Origin: Brenneria roseae subsp. roseae
Lineage (GTDB): Bacteria; Pseudomonadota; Gammaproteobacteria; Enterobacterales; Enterobacteriaceae
Reading direction: 5' to 3'
Assembly: GCF_003115845.1 (NCBI RefSeq)
Contig: NZ_KZ819032.1
Span: forward strand, 94,436 to 158,435
Length of the DNA stretch: 64,000 nucleotides
In this document: one piece after another, positions 38,037-45,566 of the stretch
How the letters are laid out: the number at the start of each line of letters is the position of its first letter
Position numbering within the stretch: the stretch's first letter is position 1
The notes under the pieces: generated by a model
Seen by the model: only the letters and a program-made list of their open reading frames with translations
What the model was told of the DNA's origin: nothing
Database searches by the model: none
Program-made: the position numbers and the translations under genes

Positions 38037-38999
38037 CTACTTCAGCGGGATCGTGATCCCCAGATGGAATATCGACATATCCACATCATTTTTGGCAAAC
38101 AGCGCAATCAACGCGCGGCCGGAGACGGAGAACGCGCCGAAGTTGTAGCTGACCATCGGGCCGATCGCGGCATATTCGGTGCGTTTCCCCTGCGAATAAA
38201 ACCCGGATATGGCGGCGATTTTCTGCCCTTTTATTTTGTCATCGCCGATCTGCCGGGTATAGTTGCCAATCACGCCCAGCGTCCAGTTATCGACGGTTCT
38301 GCTTGCGGTCGCATCAAGATAGTAGAGATGGCCGGTTTGATATTCCGTCGTTTTGTTGCGGGTATTGATGTTGAAGATGTTATTCAGCGTGAATGCCCAG
38401 TCATCCCGCAGATAGGAGATGGCAAGATTGGGTTGAAAAATATAAAAATTATTGGCAGTGGAATTTCCCAGCATGACATTTCTGCCTGCGGCTTCACTGT
38501 ACTGATATTCAAACTTACCATTCCTTAGGCCTATTCCCGCGCCGAATCCCACAAACAGACCGCGGCCCAGATCCCACGACAACATCACGGGGGTGATTGT
38601 GGTGTTCAGTAACCCGTCATAGCGATCTTTGCTTTCCGACAGACCATCGTTGGTCCGGGCGTGAATAACACGATAGGGCTGTACTATGCTCAGTCCATAA
38701 CGGGCTCCCAATACTTCCCAGCCCGGCACCCATAATAGCGAGGCCGCAGTGCTGATAACCTTAAGTTTGACGCTGCCGCCCGGCGTTTGGGCTTTATCGC
38801 CGTCCTCGTTTCGCAGGGAGCCGGTTTCATAAGAGCTATCCAGAGAAAAATAGAGCCCGTCAGGTGGCAGCAGACCGGCGGCGCTGCCGGTGGTGGCGCC
38901 CGGCTGCAAGGGAGTGACATTTTCCACGCCATACGCTGCGGGCAGCGCTATAACCGCCGATAACAGTGTGAACCTGGCTAGTTGTTTGATGTTATTCAT
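38037..38999 (-). CDS. Outer-membrane protein of the phenol-degradation MetA/SphA family
   Basis: The 320-residue precursor has a signal peptide (MNNIKQLARFTLLSAVIALPAAYG) and a beta-rich, aromatic mature part ending HLGITIPLK, typical of an outer-membrane barrel. Conserved family features include LPPDGLYFSLDSSYETGS and alternating segments such as NYTRQIGDDKIKGQKI. Members of this family are associated with uptake of aromatic or hydrophobic substrates. Here it follows an exported flavoprotein reductase by 66 bp and is followed by a LysR gene. That suggests a porin for the reductase substrate. Confidence 0.82.
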   Translation of the reverse strand: MNNIKQLARFTLLSAVIALPAAYGVENVTPLQPGATTGSAAGLLPPDGLYFSLDSSYETGSLRNEDGDKAQTPGGSVKLKVISTAASLLWVPGWEVLGARYGLSIVQPYRVIHARTNDGLSESKDRYDGLLNTTITPVMLSWDLGRGLFVGFGAGIGLRNGKFEYQYSEAAGRNVMLGNSTANNFYIFQPNLAISYLRDDWAFTLNNIFNINTRNKTTEYQTGHLYYLDATASRTVDNWTLGVIGNYTRQIGDDKIKGQKIAAISGFYSQGKRTEYAAIGPMVSYNFGAFSVSGRALIALFAKNDVDMSIFHLGITIPLK

Positions 39000-39065
39000 T
39001 ATTCTTATCCCCAGTGCATGTGATGCACGATGGGGAGGTTCCTCCCCATCACGGCGTGCGGGGCG

Positions 39066-40610
39066 TTATTTCAGCGCGCGGATATAAGTGGCGGCATTGA
39101 CGCCGGACAGACGGCCTGAAGTGACGGCAAAGGAGTAGGCGGACCCCGACGCCCAGAGCGTGTAGGTTTTGCCATACTGCCCGCCGGCATCAAGGCCGGT
39201 GGCATACAGTCCTTTGATGACGTTATCCTGCTTATCCGTCACCTCCATTGCTGGCGTGATCCGCACTCCGCCGATGGTGGCGAAGTAATGAGGCTGTACT
39301 TTGATGGCGTAATAGGTTGAACCGGTAAGCGGCATGACGGTGGCCGGATTTCTGACGAAATCCTCATCCACATTCTTTTCCTTGATCTGGTTATAGCGGG
39401 CTACCGACGTTTTCAGCCGTTTGGGATCAACATTGATCTTTTTGGCCAGTTCATCCAGCGAACTCGCCATGACCACTTTGGTACTGCCCGCCTTGATGGC
39501 GTTGTTGATCTCTTTTTTCAGGTTAGTGAGCTTCTTCATGATCGGAATGATGACCCCCATCCCGGTTCTGGTTCCCTCTTCTTCGACGTATTTCACCGTA
39601 TTATCATCAAAAATCGACCAGACAAAGCTGTCCCGCTGTGCCTCGATCGCATTACCGGCAATGACAAAACTTTCCACCACCGTTTCATCAATAAAACGAT
39701 CGCCGTATTTGTTGACCCACAGATTGGGTTCCCAGGCCATTGCCTGCAAATCGCCCACCAGCGGAATGCCTTTATCCGTTACGGCGGGATGCATCATCAG
39801 TCCGAACCCGACGGTATCCGCACCGACGTTTATCGCCATGTCAATGCCCTCGCCGGTCTTGTTGAGGTTGGCGAAAGGTTTAACTTTTTCCGGATCGAAG
39901 GATGTCCAGGCTTTGACTTTCTCTTTGCTGTCCTGGAATCCGCCGGTTGCCAGTATCACCGCTTTTGCCAGTATGGTAATTTTGTTGCCATCGGCATCTT
40001 CCGCTTCCACGCCTTTGATGGCTCCATTCTGATAGATCAGCTTTTTCCCCGGCGTTTTATACAGTACCGTCACGCCCAGCTCGTTGGCGCGTTCCACCAT
40101 GCGTTTGATGAGCGCCGCACCATGCTGCGCGCTACCGTAATCTTCCACGATATGCCATACCCGAGGCTCGTGCGGGGATATCTGGGTGACGTAAAAATTG
40201 ACCCCTTGTTTTTCCAGCCAGCGGATCGTGGCGCTGGACTGCTTCAGATACATTCTCACCAGCGCGGGATTAACCCGGTAAGACTGATTAAATTCCATCG
40301 AGGTCCGGTAAGCCTCTTCCGGGGACATGGTTATCGAGTTTTTACGGGTCTGATTAGTGTTGACGGCAAACAGTCCTTCGGCAAAGTTGGAACTGCCGCC
40401 GGCTATCGCCTGTTTTTCCAGCGCGATAACCTTCAGACCGGCTTCTGCCGCAGATACCGCGGCGGACACGCCCGCGCCGCCGAATCCGACCACCACAACA
40501 TCGGTTTCCATTTTTTGTTCTTGCGCGGCGCCGGTTTGTGCGTGACTGAAGGAAAGGCTGAAGATGAAAAGAAAACAACCGATAGCGGTATTTCTTCTTA
40601 ATCTGCTCAT
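39066..40610 (-). CDS. Exported FAD-dependent fumarate/urocanate-reductase-like flavoprotein
   Basis: The 514-residue precursor has a signal sequence (about 1-25, RLRRNTAIGCFLFIFSLSFSHA). The mature protein opens with the FAD-binding motif VVVGFGGAGVSAAVSAAEAG. The C-terminal GLYATGLDAGGQYGKTY and TIGGVRITPAMEVT are hallmarks of the Fcc3/UrdA/KstD-like flavoprotein family. It lacks the multiheme cytochrome domain of flavocytochrome c and an FMN-binding domain, so its electron donor must be a separate protein. Likely it reduces an unsaturated acid in the periplasm. First gene of an operon with an outer-membrane protein and LysR regulator. Confidence 0.87.
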   Translation of the reverse strand: MSRLRRNTAIGCFLFIFSLSFSHAQTGAAQEQKMETDVVVVGFGGAGVSAAVSAAEAGLKVIALEKQAIAGGSSNFAEGLFAVNTNQTRKNSITMSPEEAYRTSMEFNQSYRVNPALVRMYLKQSSATIRWLEKQGVNFYVTQISPHEPRVWHIVEDYGSAQHGAALIKRMVERANELGVTVLYKTPGKKLIYQNGAIKGVEAEDADGNKITILAKAVILATGGFQDSKEKVKAWTSFDPEKVKPFANLNKTGEGIDMAINVGADTVGFGLMMHPAVTDKGIPLVGDLQAMAWEPNLWVNKYGDRFIDETVVESFVIAGNAIEAQRDSFVWSIFDDNTVKYVEEEGTRTGMGVIIPIMKKLTNLKKEINNAIKAGSTKVVMASSLDELAKKINVDPKRLKTSVARYNQIKEKNVDEDFVRNPATVMPLTGSTYYAIKVQPHYFATIGGVRITPAMEVTDKQDNVIKGLYATGLDAGGQYGKTYTLWASGSAYSFAVTSGRLSGVNAATYIRALK

Positions 40611-40955
40611 GACGTTATCTTCCTGTTATTGTAGGGTGGATACCTTATCCTCGTGCTGTTTTCTGGTTATATCGTTTTCCTGTTCTATGCTGGGAAAGAG
40701 GTCCTGATGCAGCCTGATAAACGGGCTGGACGTTGCCAAACGGCTCTACCTCCCTTGTATCGGTACGGCTGTCGGAGGGAATTACAAGGGCTGATTTCAC
40801 TATAACCATCTGAGATATATCGGAAAAACACTCTTTATTTGTGGTAGCCACAACCTCAGGTTGTGGCGTGCCGGGACAGGACAAGTTGCCCGGATTTGGT
40901 AAATGCTATGTTGACGGGAACTGAGGAAAGGTCCCGTCAATCAAGGAACTGAACG
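40611..40955. other. Divergent intergenic region
   Basis: The 345 bp between the leftward flavoprotein operon and the rightward small-protein gene hold no gene. Its right third forms three consecutive hairpins (listed separately). An inverted CTCCC-containing stretch at about 40748-40777 may be a regulator site, but I cannot name it. Confidence 0.5.
40847..40940 (+). ncRNA. Structured 5' leader with three hairpins
   Basis: Stem 1 is GCCACAACC/GGTTGTGGC (40847-40867, loop TCA). Stem 2 is CCGGG/CCCGG (40871-40893, 13-nt loop). Stem 3 is TTGACGGGA/TCCCGTCAA (40911-40940, 12-nt loop). The last ends 15 bp before the start codon of the 104-residue protein. It could be a cis-regulatory RNA; no known riboswitch class fits fully. 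Confidence 0.4.
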
Positions 40956-41270
40956 ATGGCGAATGAATTAAAAGATAAGCTTGTTGCTGTGCTGGCATCG
41001 CTACAGGAGCAGGGGATGACCCCGGAACAGGCTGTCGAACATATCCTTCAGGCTATTGGGGAAAGTGTCGGCGACATCTCGCAGATTTCCATCATTACGC
41101 CGGAGTTGATTACTGATGTGCTGTGCACGGTATATCAGGATGACATTTCCGCCCGGCAAATCGCCACCATTCTGCAACGGTTGGGGTACGACCGACAGGC
41201 CGTGGCCAATGCGCTGCGCAAGCATTTTCCTGAGCTTTCCCGTGCAGGCGGTGGGACAACGAGGGCTTGA
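40956..41270 (+). CDS. Small helical protein of unknown function
   Basis: The 104-residue product has a CAAGGAACT ribosome-binding region and start MANELKDKLVAVLASLQEQG. It reads as two helical halves: a heptad-like N-terminal part (ELKDKLVAVLASLQEQGMTP) and a C-terminal part resembling a helix-turn-helix (ISARQIATILQRLGYDRQAVANALRKHF). DNA binding is possible but unproven. It is followed 59 bp later by a PPP-type phosphatase in the same direction and preceded by a structured leader. I do not recognise the family. Confidence 0.65.
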   Translation: MANELKDKLVAVLASLQEQGMTPEQAVEHILQAIGESVGDISQISIITPELITDVLCTVYQDDISARQIATILQRLGYDRQAVANALRKHFPELSRAGGGTTRA

Positions 41271-41329
41271 TTTACCTGTAACCAGCCGGGAAGCGTGACG
41301 ACAGGCGCCACGCTTCAGACGAGGTATCC

Positions 41330-41974
41330 ATGTATCGCAGAATCAGTGGGGATGATTATCAAAAAATATTCGTCGTCGGTGATATCCACGGCTGCTATCA
41401 GTCATTGCTGGATGTGCTGGCCGCCAGGAAATTCGATCGTCAAACCGATCTGCTGATATCGGTCGGGGATCTGATCGATCGTGGGCCAGACAGTCTGTCT
41501 TGTCTGTCGTTGCTGGATGAACCCTGGTTTACCGCCGTGTGTGGCAATCATGAGCAAATGGCGCGGGAAGCGTTGAACGAGGGCAACGCCTGGCTTTGGT
41601 CGCGTAATGGCGGGGTCTGGTATGCCGCACTGGATGATGCCAATAAACGATTAGCGGCTGAGTGGATAGCCCAGACGGCAAACCTGCCGCTGGTCATCGA
41701 CGTCAACATCGGCGGCCGCCGCTATGTGATTGCCCATGCCGATTACCCCGCGAACGATTATGCGTTCGGCAAGGCGGTTGACGAGGATGAGCTGGTCTGG
41801 GGGCGTAACCGTATCACCCGAGCAATGGCGGGAATGGGCACTCGCATCACCGGGGCGCATCTGTTTATCTTCGGGCACACGCCGCTTCACAAACCCTTGA
41901 TATTTTTTAACCAGCTCTACATTGATACCGGCGCCGTATTTGGCGGCCGGCTGACGCTGATTGAGCTGCGCTGA
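41330..41974 (+). CDS. PPP-family serine/threonine (or bis(5'-nucleosyl)-type) phosphatase, PrpA-like
   Basis: The 214-residue metallophosphoesterase has all three signature motifs: GDIHG (17-21), GDLIDRG (46-52) and GNHE (72-75). The later ligands are in VIAHADYP and FGHTPLH. This is the layout of the E. coli PrpA/PphB protein phosphatases that act on misfolding-stress or phosphoprotein substrates. The gene probably forms a unit with the 104-residue protein upstream. The exact substrate class cannot be set by eye. Confidence 0.88.
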   Translation: MYRRISGDDYQKIFVVGDIHGCYQSLLDVLAARKFDRQTDLLISVGDLIDRGPDSLSCLSLLDEPWFTAVCGNHEQMAREALNEGNAWLWSRNGGVWYAALDDANKRLAAEWIAQTANLPLVIDVNIGGRRYVIAHADYPANDYAFGKAVDEDELVWGRNRITRAMAGMGTRITGAHLFIFGHTPLHKPLIFFNQLYIDTGAVFGGRLTLIELR

Positions 41975-42025
41975 GCTTATTTTACGCGCCGTGTCCGCGC
42001 TCGGACCTGACGCGGCGTGACATCA

Positions 42026-42652
42026 TTATCGGGTGGAGGCGGCCAGCGTGGTGCCTGCCAGAATAAAAATGCCGCCGGTAGAACGGTTAAAGAGTTTTAT
42101 CCGACGTGGGTTGGAGAACACCGCTGACAAACGGCGACCCGTACAGGCGTAGATAAACATGATGCTGAAATCCAACATGACCCAGGTGGCAGCCAGAATG
42201 ACGAACTGTAGGGCGTGTGGGGCACTGGTATCAATAAAGTTCGGGAAAAGGGCGGCAAAGAACAGCAGATCTTTGGGGTTGCTGATCCCAACCAGAAAGC
42301 CTTTGCGGAACAGAGAAAACCAGCCTGGCGCTGAAGCATCCTGCACTTCTTGCTCTGTCGTTCCCATTTCTGCTGAGCGCCATGACGCGATCCCTAACCA
42401 GACCAGATAAGCGGCGCCAATGATTTTTAATGCGATAAACGCGGTTGTCGATGCGGCCAGGACGGCGCCCAGACCTAATGCTGAGCAGGACATCAATATC
42501 ATCGCCGCAGCGACGCCGCCGAGTACGGTTGCCGTTGCGCGATAGTAGCCATAACGCAAACCGTGGGACATGCAGATCAAGGCGGAAGGGCCCGGAATGG
42601 CAATAAGAGCGATGATTATCCCTGTATAAGCCAGCCAGAGGTGAAGACTCAT
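42026..42652 (-). CDS. LysE/RhtB-family amino-acid exporter
   Basis: The 208-residue inner-membrane protein has six hydrophobic segments and the family opening IALIAIPGPSALICMSHGLRYG. It also carries FLVGISNPKDLLFFAALFPNF, typical of RhtB/LysE exporters for homoserine, threonine or similar amino acids. It is monocistronic and convergent with the phosphatase gene. Substrate unknown. Confidence 0.92.
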   Translation of the reverse strand: MSLHLWLAYTGIIIALIAIPGPSALICMSHGLRYGYYRATATVLGGVAAAMILMSCSALGLGAVLAASTTAFIALKIIGAAYLVWLGIASWRSAEMGTTEQEVQDASAPGWFSLFRKGFLVGISNPKDLLFFAALFPNFIDTSAPHALQFVILAATWVMLDFSIMFIYACTGRRLSAVFSNPRRIKLFNRSTGGIFILAGTTLAASTR

Positions 42653-42913
42653 GATTTCTCCTGCGTTTTACTTTCGCCAGTGAAGCGTTGTACCGTTTTT
42701 TTGAAATAACCGATGTGTAAAGGAATATATACCGATTTCTCCTGCGTGAGATGTTAGCAGAAAAATGAACAGATAAGCATTCATCTCTGGCTTATCTCTT
42801 TTGTTCCCGTTTTGTTGGGCGTGATGCTGCCGGCCTCACCACAACGGGAACGTAGGCTGCGTTATCCTCAGGCTATCGCGCTTTAGGCAAGGTTAGCCTA
42901 TGATACTTTCATG

Positions 42914-42927
42914 CGCATATATATGCG
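42914..42927. promoter_or_regulatory. Palindrome before the fic antitoxin gene
   Basis: CGCATATATATGCG is a perfect 14-bp palindrome, 18 bp before the antitoxin start. The same core GCATATATATGC precedes the chimeric ORF at 57.28 kb at almost the same distance. It is a good candidate autoregulatory operator. Confidence 0.6.
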
Positions 42928-42945
42928 GGGGAAAGGAGAGCAGAC

Positions 42946-43428
42946 ATGCGATATGAAATGGCGGTGCTGGCGGCGCTGGTACAACAGGATAGTCCCAATA
43001 CGCAATCTATTGTAACGTCCACGGGGATATCTGAAAGAAAGGTGCAAGAGGTGCTCCATGTTCTTCAGGCGACGATGGAGATCGGTATCGCTCGGGTGAA
43101 AAACGGCAAGAGACAGGTGTTGAGCATCACGTCATGGGGGGTTTTTGGTGACGGAGAACATCTTGTCGGTAAACTGAAAAATACGGATCTTAACGCGTTT
43201 AAGCAAGATCGCCAGATCATCCCAAAAGTGAATAGTCACTCAACGCATCATCCACGATTGGCGACGTTGGAAGAAAAACGTCGCTATTACAACGAAGTTA
43301 AATTAAAAAATTATCGCGATAGCATGCGTCTTGAAGGATTTGATGTTAAAGAGACTCACATTCCCAGCGATAAGCAGGAAAGAGAGACGTTAAGAAAAAA
43401 TCTTATTGCCATGTATAAAGGCAAATAG
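42946..43428 (+). CDS. HTH-YhfG fusion antitoxin of the Fic module
   Basis: The 160-residue protein has two parts. The N-terminal 65 residues (MRYEMAVLAALVQQDSPNTQ, then TSTGISERKVQEVLHVLQ) look like a winged helix-turn-helix. Residues about 105-134 (LATLEEKRRYYNEVKLKNYR, then DSMRLEGFDV) match the small YhfG antitoxin that inhibits Fic. The stop codon is 2 bp before the fic start, the usual antitoxin-toxin order. E. coli YhfG is only about 55 residues, so the N-terminal DNA-binding part is an addition that could give promoter autoregulation. A strong AAAGGAGAG box precedes the start. Confidence 0.8.
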   Translation: MRYEMAVLAALVQQDSPNTQSIVTSTGISERKVQEVLHVLQATMEIGIARVKNGKRQVLSITSWGVFGDGEHLVGKLKNTDLNAFKQDRQIIPKVNSHSTHHPRLATLEEKRRYYNEVKLKNYRDSMRLEGFDVKETHIPSDKQERETLRKNLIAMYKGK

Positions 43429-43430
43429 CT

Positions 43431-44015
43431 ATGACCGATAAATACGGCACAGGACAAGATCCTTATACTTATCCCAGCAGTGATGTCCTGAAAAATAAAC
43501 TCGGTATCCGTAATTATGACGAGTTTGCAAATGCGGAACGTCAGCTATCAGAATTAGCGATTTTTGATATTGAGTTTGAAGAACCGCCTTATGACCTGAA
43601 ATATTGGTGCAACTTACACGGACAGCTATTTGGGGATTTGTTTTCATGGGCGGGAAAGATAAGAACAATAGATATATCTAAGGGACAGACGCGTTTCTGT
43701 GCCGTATCCCGTATTGAGGTTGAAGCCAACAAAGCATTCGTGCGATTAGCTGGCGAAGATAATTTATTAGGAATGGATCGTTCAACATTCATAGCGCGTT
43801 TAGCCGAGTATTATTCAGAATTGAATGTTATTCATCCGTTCAGGGAAGGAAACGGACGCTCCCAGCGTTTATTATTTGAACATCTTATTGTGCATAATGG
43901 CTACCGTGTTTCTTTTGCGGGCATTAGCGTTCAGTTATGGTTAGCGGCTAACGTAGCGGGATACCATGGCGACTACCTCCCCCTCATCAAGATATTCGAT
44001 AACAGTATTTCCTGA
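43431..44015 (+). CDS. fic: Fic-family AMP-transferase toxin
   Basis: The 194-residue protein has the Fic motif HPFREGNGRSQR at 135-146, with catalytic His and both arginines, identical to E. coli Fic except one residue. The flap region and the inhibitory-helix-free N-terminus fit class I Fic proteins that are held inactive by a separate antitoxin. It likely AMPylates a cellular target (DNA gyrase and topoisomerase IV are known for relatives). It is encoded 2 bp downstream of the HTH-YhfG antitoxin. Confidence 0.93.
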   Translation: MTDKYGTGQDPYTYPSSDVLKNKLGIRNYDEFANAERQLSELAIFDIEFEEPPYDLKYWCNLHGQLFGDLFSWAGKIRTIDISKGQTRFCAVSRIEVEANKAFVRLAGEDNLLGMDRSTFIARLAEYYSELNVIHPFREGNGRSQRLLFEHLIVHNGYRVSFAGISVQLWLAANVAGYHGDYLPLIKIFDNSIS

Positions 44016-44435
44016 CGTTCCTCGTACAAGTCTCCAATAAAAGATTTGGCAAACACGGTTCATCCACTTCTTCACTCCCAGCCCATTATGCAGGCACTCC
44101 GGTACGGAGGACGTCAGCGTAAGGGATTGGGGGGTGTTAAAAATGATTAACTGAACAGTGACTAAACATTGTTTTGTAATTTTTCCCTTTGTAACACGTT
44201 CACCAAAATTAGCGACGTTGTGCACAAAAATTCAATCTTGTCGATTTATTGACTTCAGGCCGCTTGCTTTTTCAACATGGCGCCGATAGTTTTTCTGTAA
44301 CGTTACACTAAAACGTTACAGAAGGCGGTTAGTGACCATTGTCAGTAATTTTATACGGCGACGTTCGCGTAATTTTCACCGCTAAACCGCACCAGATAGA
44401 TACCAGATATAACCTACGGCAGGATGATAACCATT
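44016..44435. promoter_or_regulatory. Control region of the TRAP operon
   Basis: This 420-bp gap contains no supported gene. It carries the 31-bp operator at 44293-44323 and the promoter region of the TRAP transporter. The 94-codon reverse frame at 43941-44225 overlaps the fic end and is not credible. Confidence 0.6.
44293..44323. promoter_or_regulatory. Double LacI-type operator, left copy
   Basis: TTCTGTAACGTT-N7-AACGTTACAGAA is a 31-bp inverted repeat with two AACGTT centres 19 bp apart. The left half also forms TGTAACGTTACA. It lies 113 bp before the dctP start. In reverse orientation it differs from the copy at 52063 by one base. Confidence 0.8.
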
Positions 44436-45476
44436 ATGAAAACTATTCAACGCCTTACGTTACGCCATGTAATCGTCTCAACGTGCCTGGGCGCCGCTTT
44501 AATGGCGGGATGCTCGGCATTTTCGGCTGCTCAGGCCGCCATCAATATGCGGGTTTATTCTTCTCTGCCCGCCGATGAAACCTCCTCTCATTACATTTGG
44601 TTCCAGCGATTCCAGGAAAATTTAAACAAAAACGAAAAACTTAACGGACAAATTAAGCTGAACTACTTCCCTAACGGCATGTTGGGTAAAGAAGCCGATG
44701 CCACCCAGCAGGTACGCATTGGTGCTATTAACATGATGATTTCCGGGAGTTCTATCTGGGCAACGCTGGTGCCTGAAATAGGCGTACTGGATTTAGGCTA
44801 TCTGTTTAAAGATTACGATCAGGTTGGCAAAGCGCTCGACGGTAAAGCCGGCATGATGCTTTCCGATCTGATGTCAAAAAAGGCCAGCGTAATGGTACTG
44901 GGCTATGGCTACAACCTTGGTTCGCGCAATATTTACACTAAAAAGCCGATTGAAAAACCTGAAGATTTGAAGAATCTGAAAATTCGCGTATTGCCGGTGC
45001 CTAACTTTATTTCAACATTGAATCATATGGGCGCAGTGGCGATTCCCATGCCTGGCGGTGAGGTTTATTCCAGTTTGCAGATGGGCGTCATTGATGGTGT
45101 AGAACATGACGCCGCAACCGTTTATTCCAGTAAATATTATGAAATCGCTAAGAACGCCGCGCTGACCCGACATATTTACAACCCCGTCATGATCGCCATG
45201 AATAAAAACAGCTTCCAGCAAATACCGGAGCCGTTACGCGCCGATGTTCTGGCCGCGGCGAAAGAGGCGACGGAATACGAACGTCAACAAGCGAACAAGC
45301 TGGAACAGAAAGCTATTCAGGATCTGAAGGCGAAAGGCGTCACGTTCCATGAAATCGATCGTGAATATTTCTACCAGCAGGTACAGCCAGTCTGGACGGA
45401 ATTTCTCGCCAAATATCCGCAGTTGAAGCCGGTTGTTGACGAGATTAACGCCACGGCGACATCTGATGCGCAGTAA
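44436..45476 (+). CDS. TRAP transporter solute-binding protein (DctP family)
   Basis: The 346-residue precursor is preceded by AGGA 11 nt before ATG 44436; the in-frame ATG at 44424 is too close to it. The signal region LGAALMAGCSAFSAAQA could be a lipobox (MAGC) or an ordinary signal peptide. The mature protein has the DctP pattern, including LKNLKIRVLPVPNFISTLNHMG with the conserved Arg that binds the carboxylate, and PMPGGEVYSSLQMGVIDGVE. It delivers an organic or sugar acid to the fused DctQM permease encoded 90 bp downstream. Confidence 0.93.
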   Translation: MKTIQRLTLRHVIVSTCLGAALMAGCSAFSAAQAAINMRVYSSLPADETSSHYIWFQRFQENLNKNEKLNGQIKLNYFPNGMLGKEADATQQVRIGAINMMISGSSIWATLVPEIGVLDLGYLFKDYDQVGKALDGKAGMMLSDLMSKKASVMVLGYGYNLGSRNIYTKKPIEKPEDLKNLKIRVLPVPNFISTLNHMGAVAIPMPGGEVYSSLQMGVIDGVEHDAATVYSSKYYEIAKNAALTRHIYNPVMIAMNKNSFQQIPEPLRADVLAAAKEATEYERQQANKLEQKAIQDLKAKGVTFHEIDREYFYQQVQPVWTEFLAKYPQLKPVVDEINATATSDAQ

Positions 45477-45566
45477 TTAATCCTCGCGGCATCAGGCTCG
45501 CGGTACCGACGGTGAGCCTGATGCCAAATCCTGATATGTACCTGGAACCGTATTGAGAGGTTCAAC

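Noticed and set aside
40871..40893. Guanidine-III riboswitch-like CAGGACAAG segment
   Set aside because: The pseudoknot partner helix of that class cannot be formed from the upstream sequence.
43941..44225. 94-codon reverse frame over the fic 3' end
   Set aside because: It overlaps the well-supported fic gene and has no recognisable domain.
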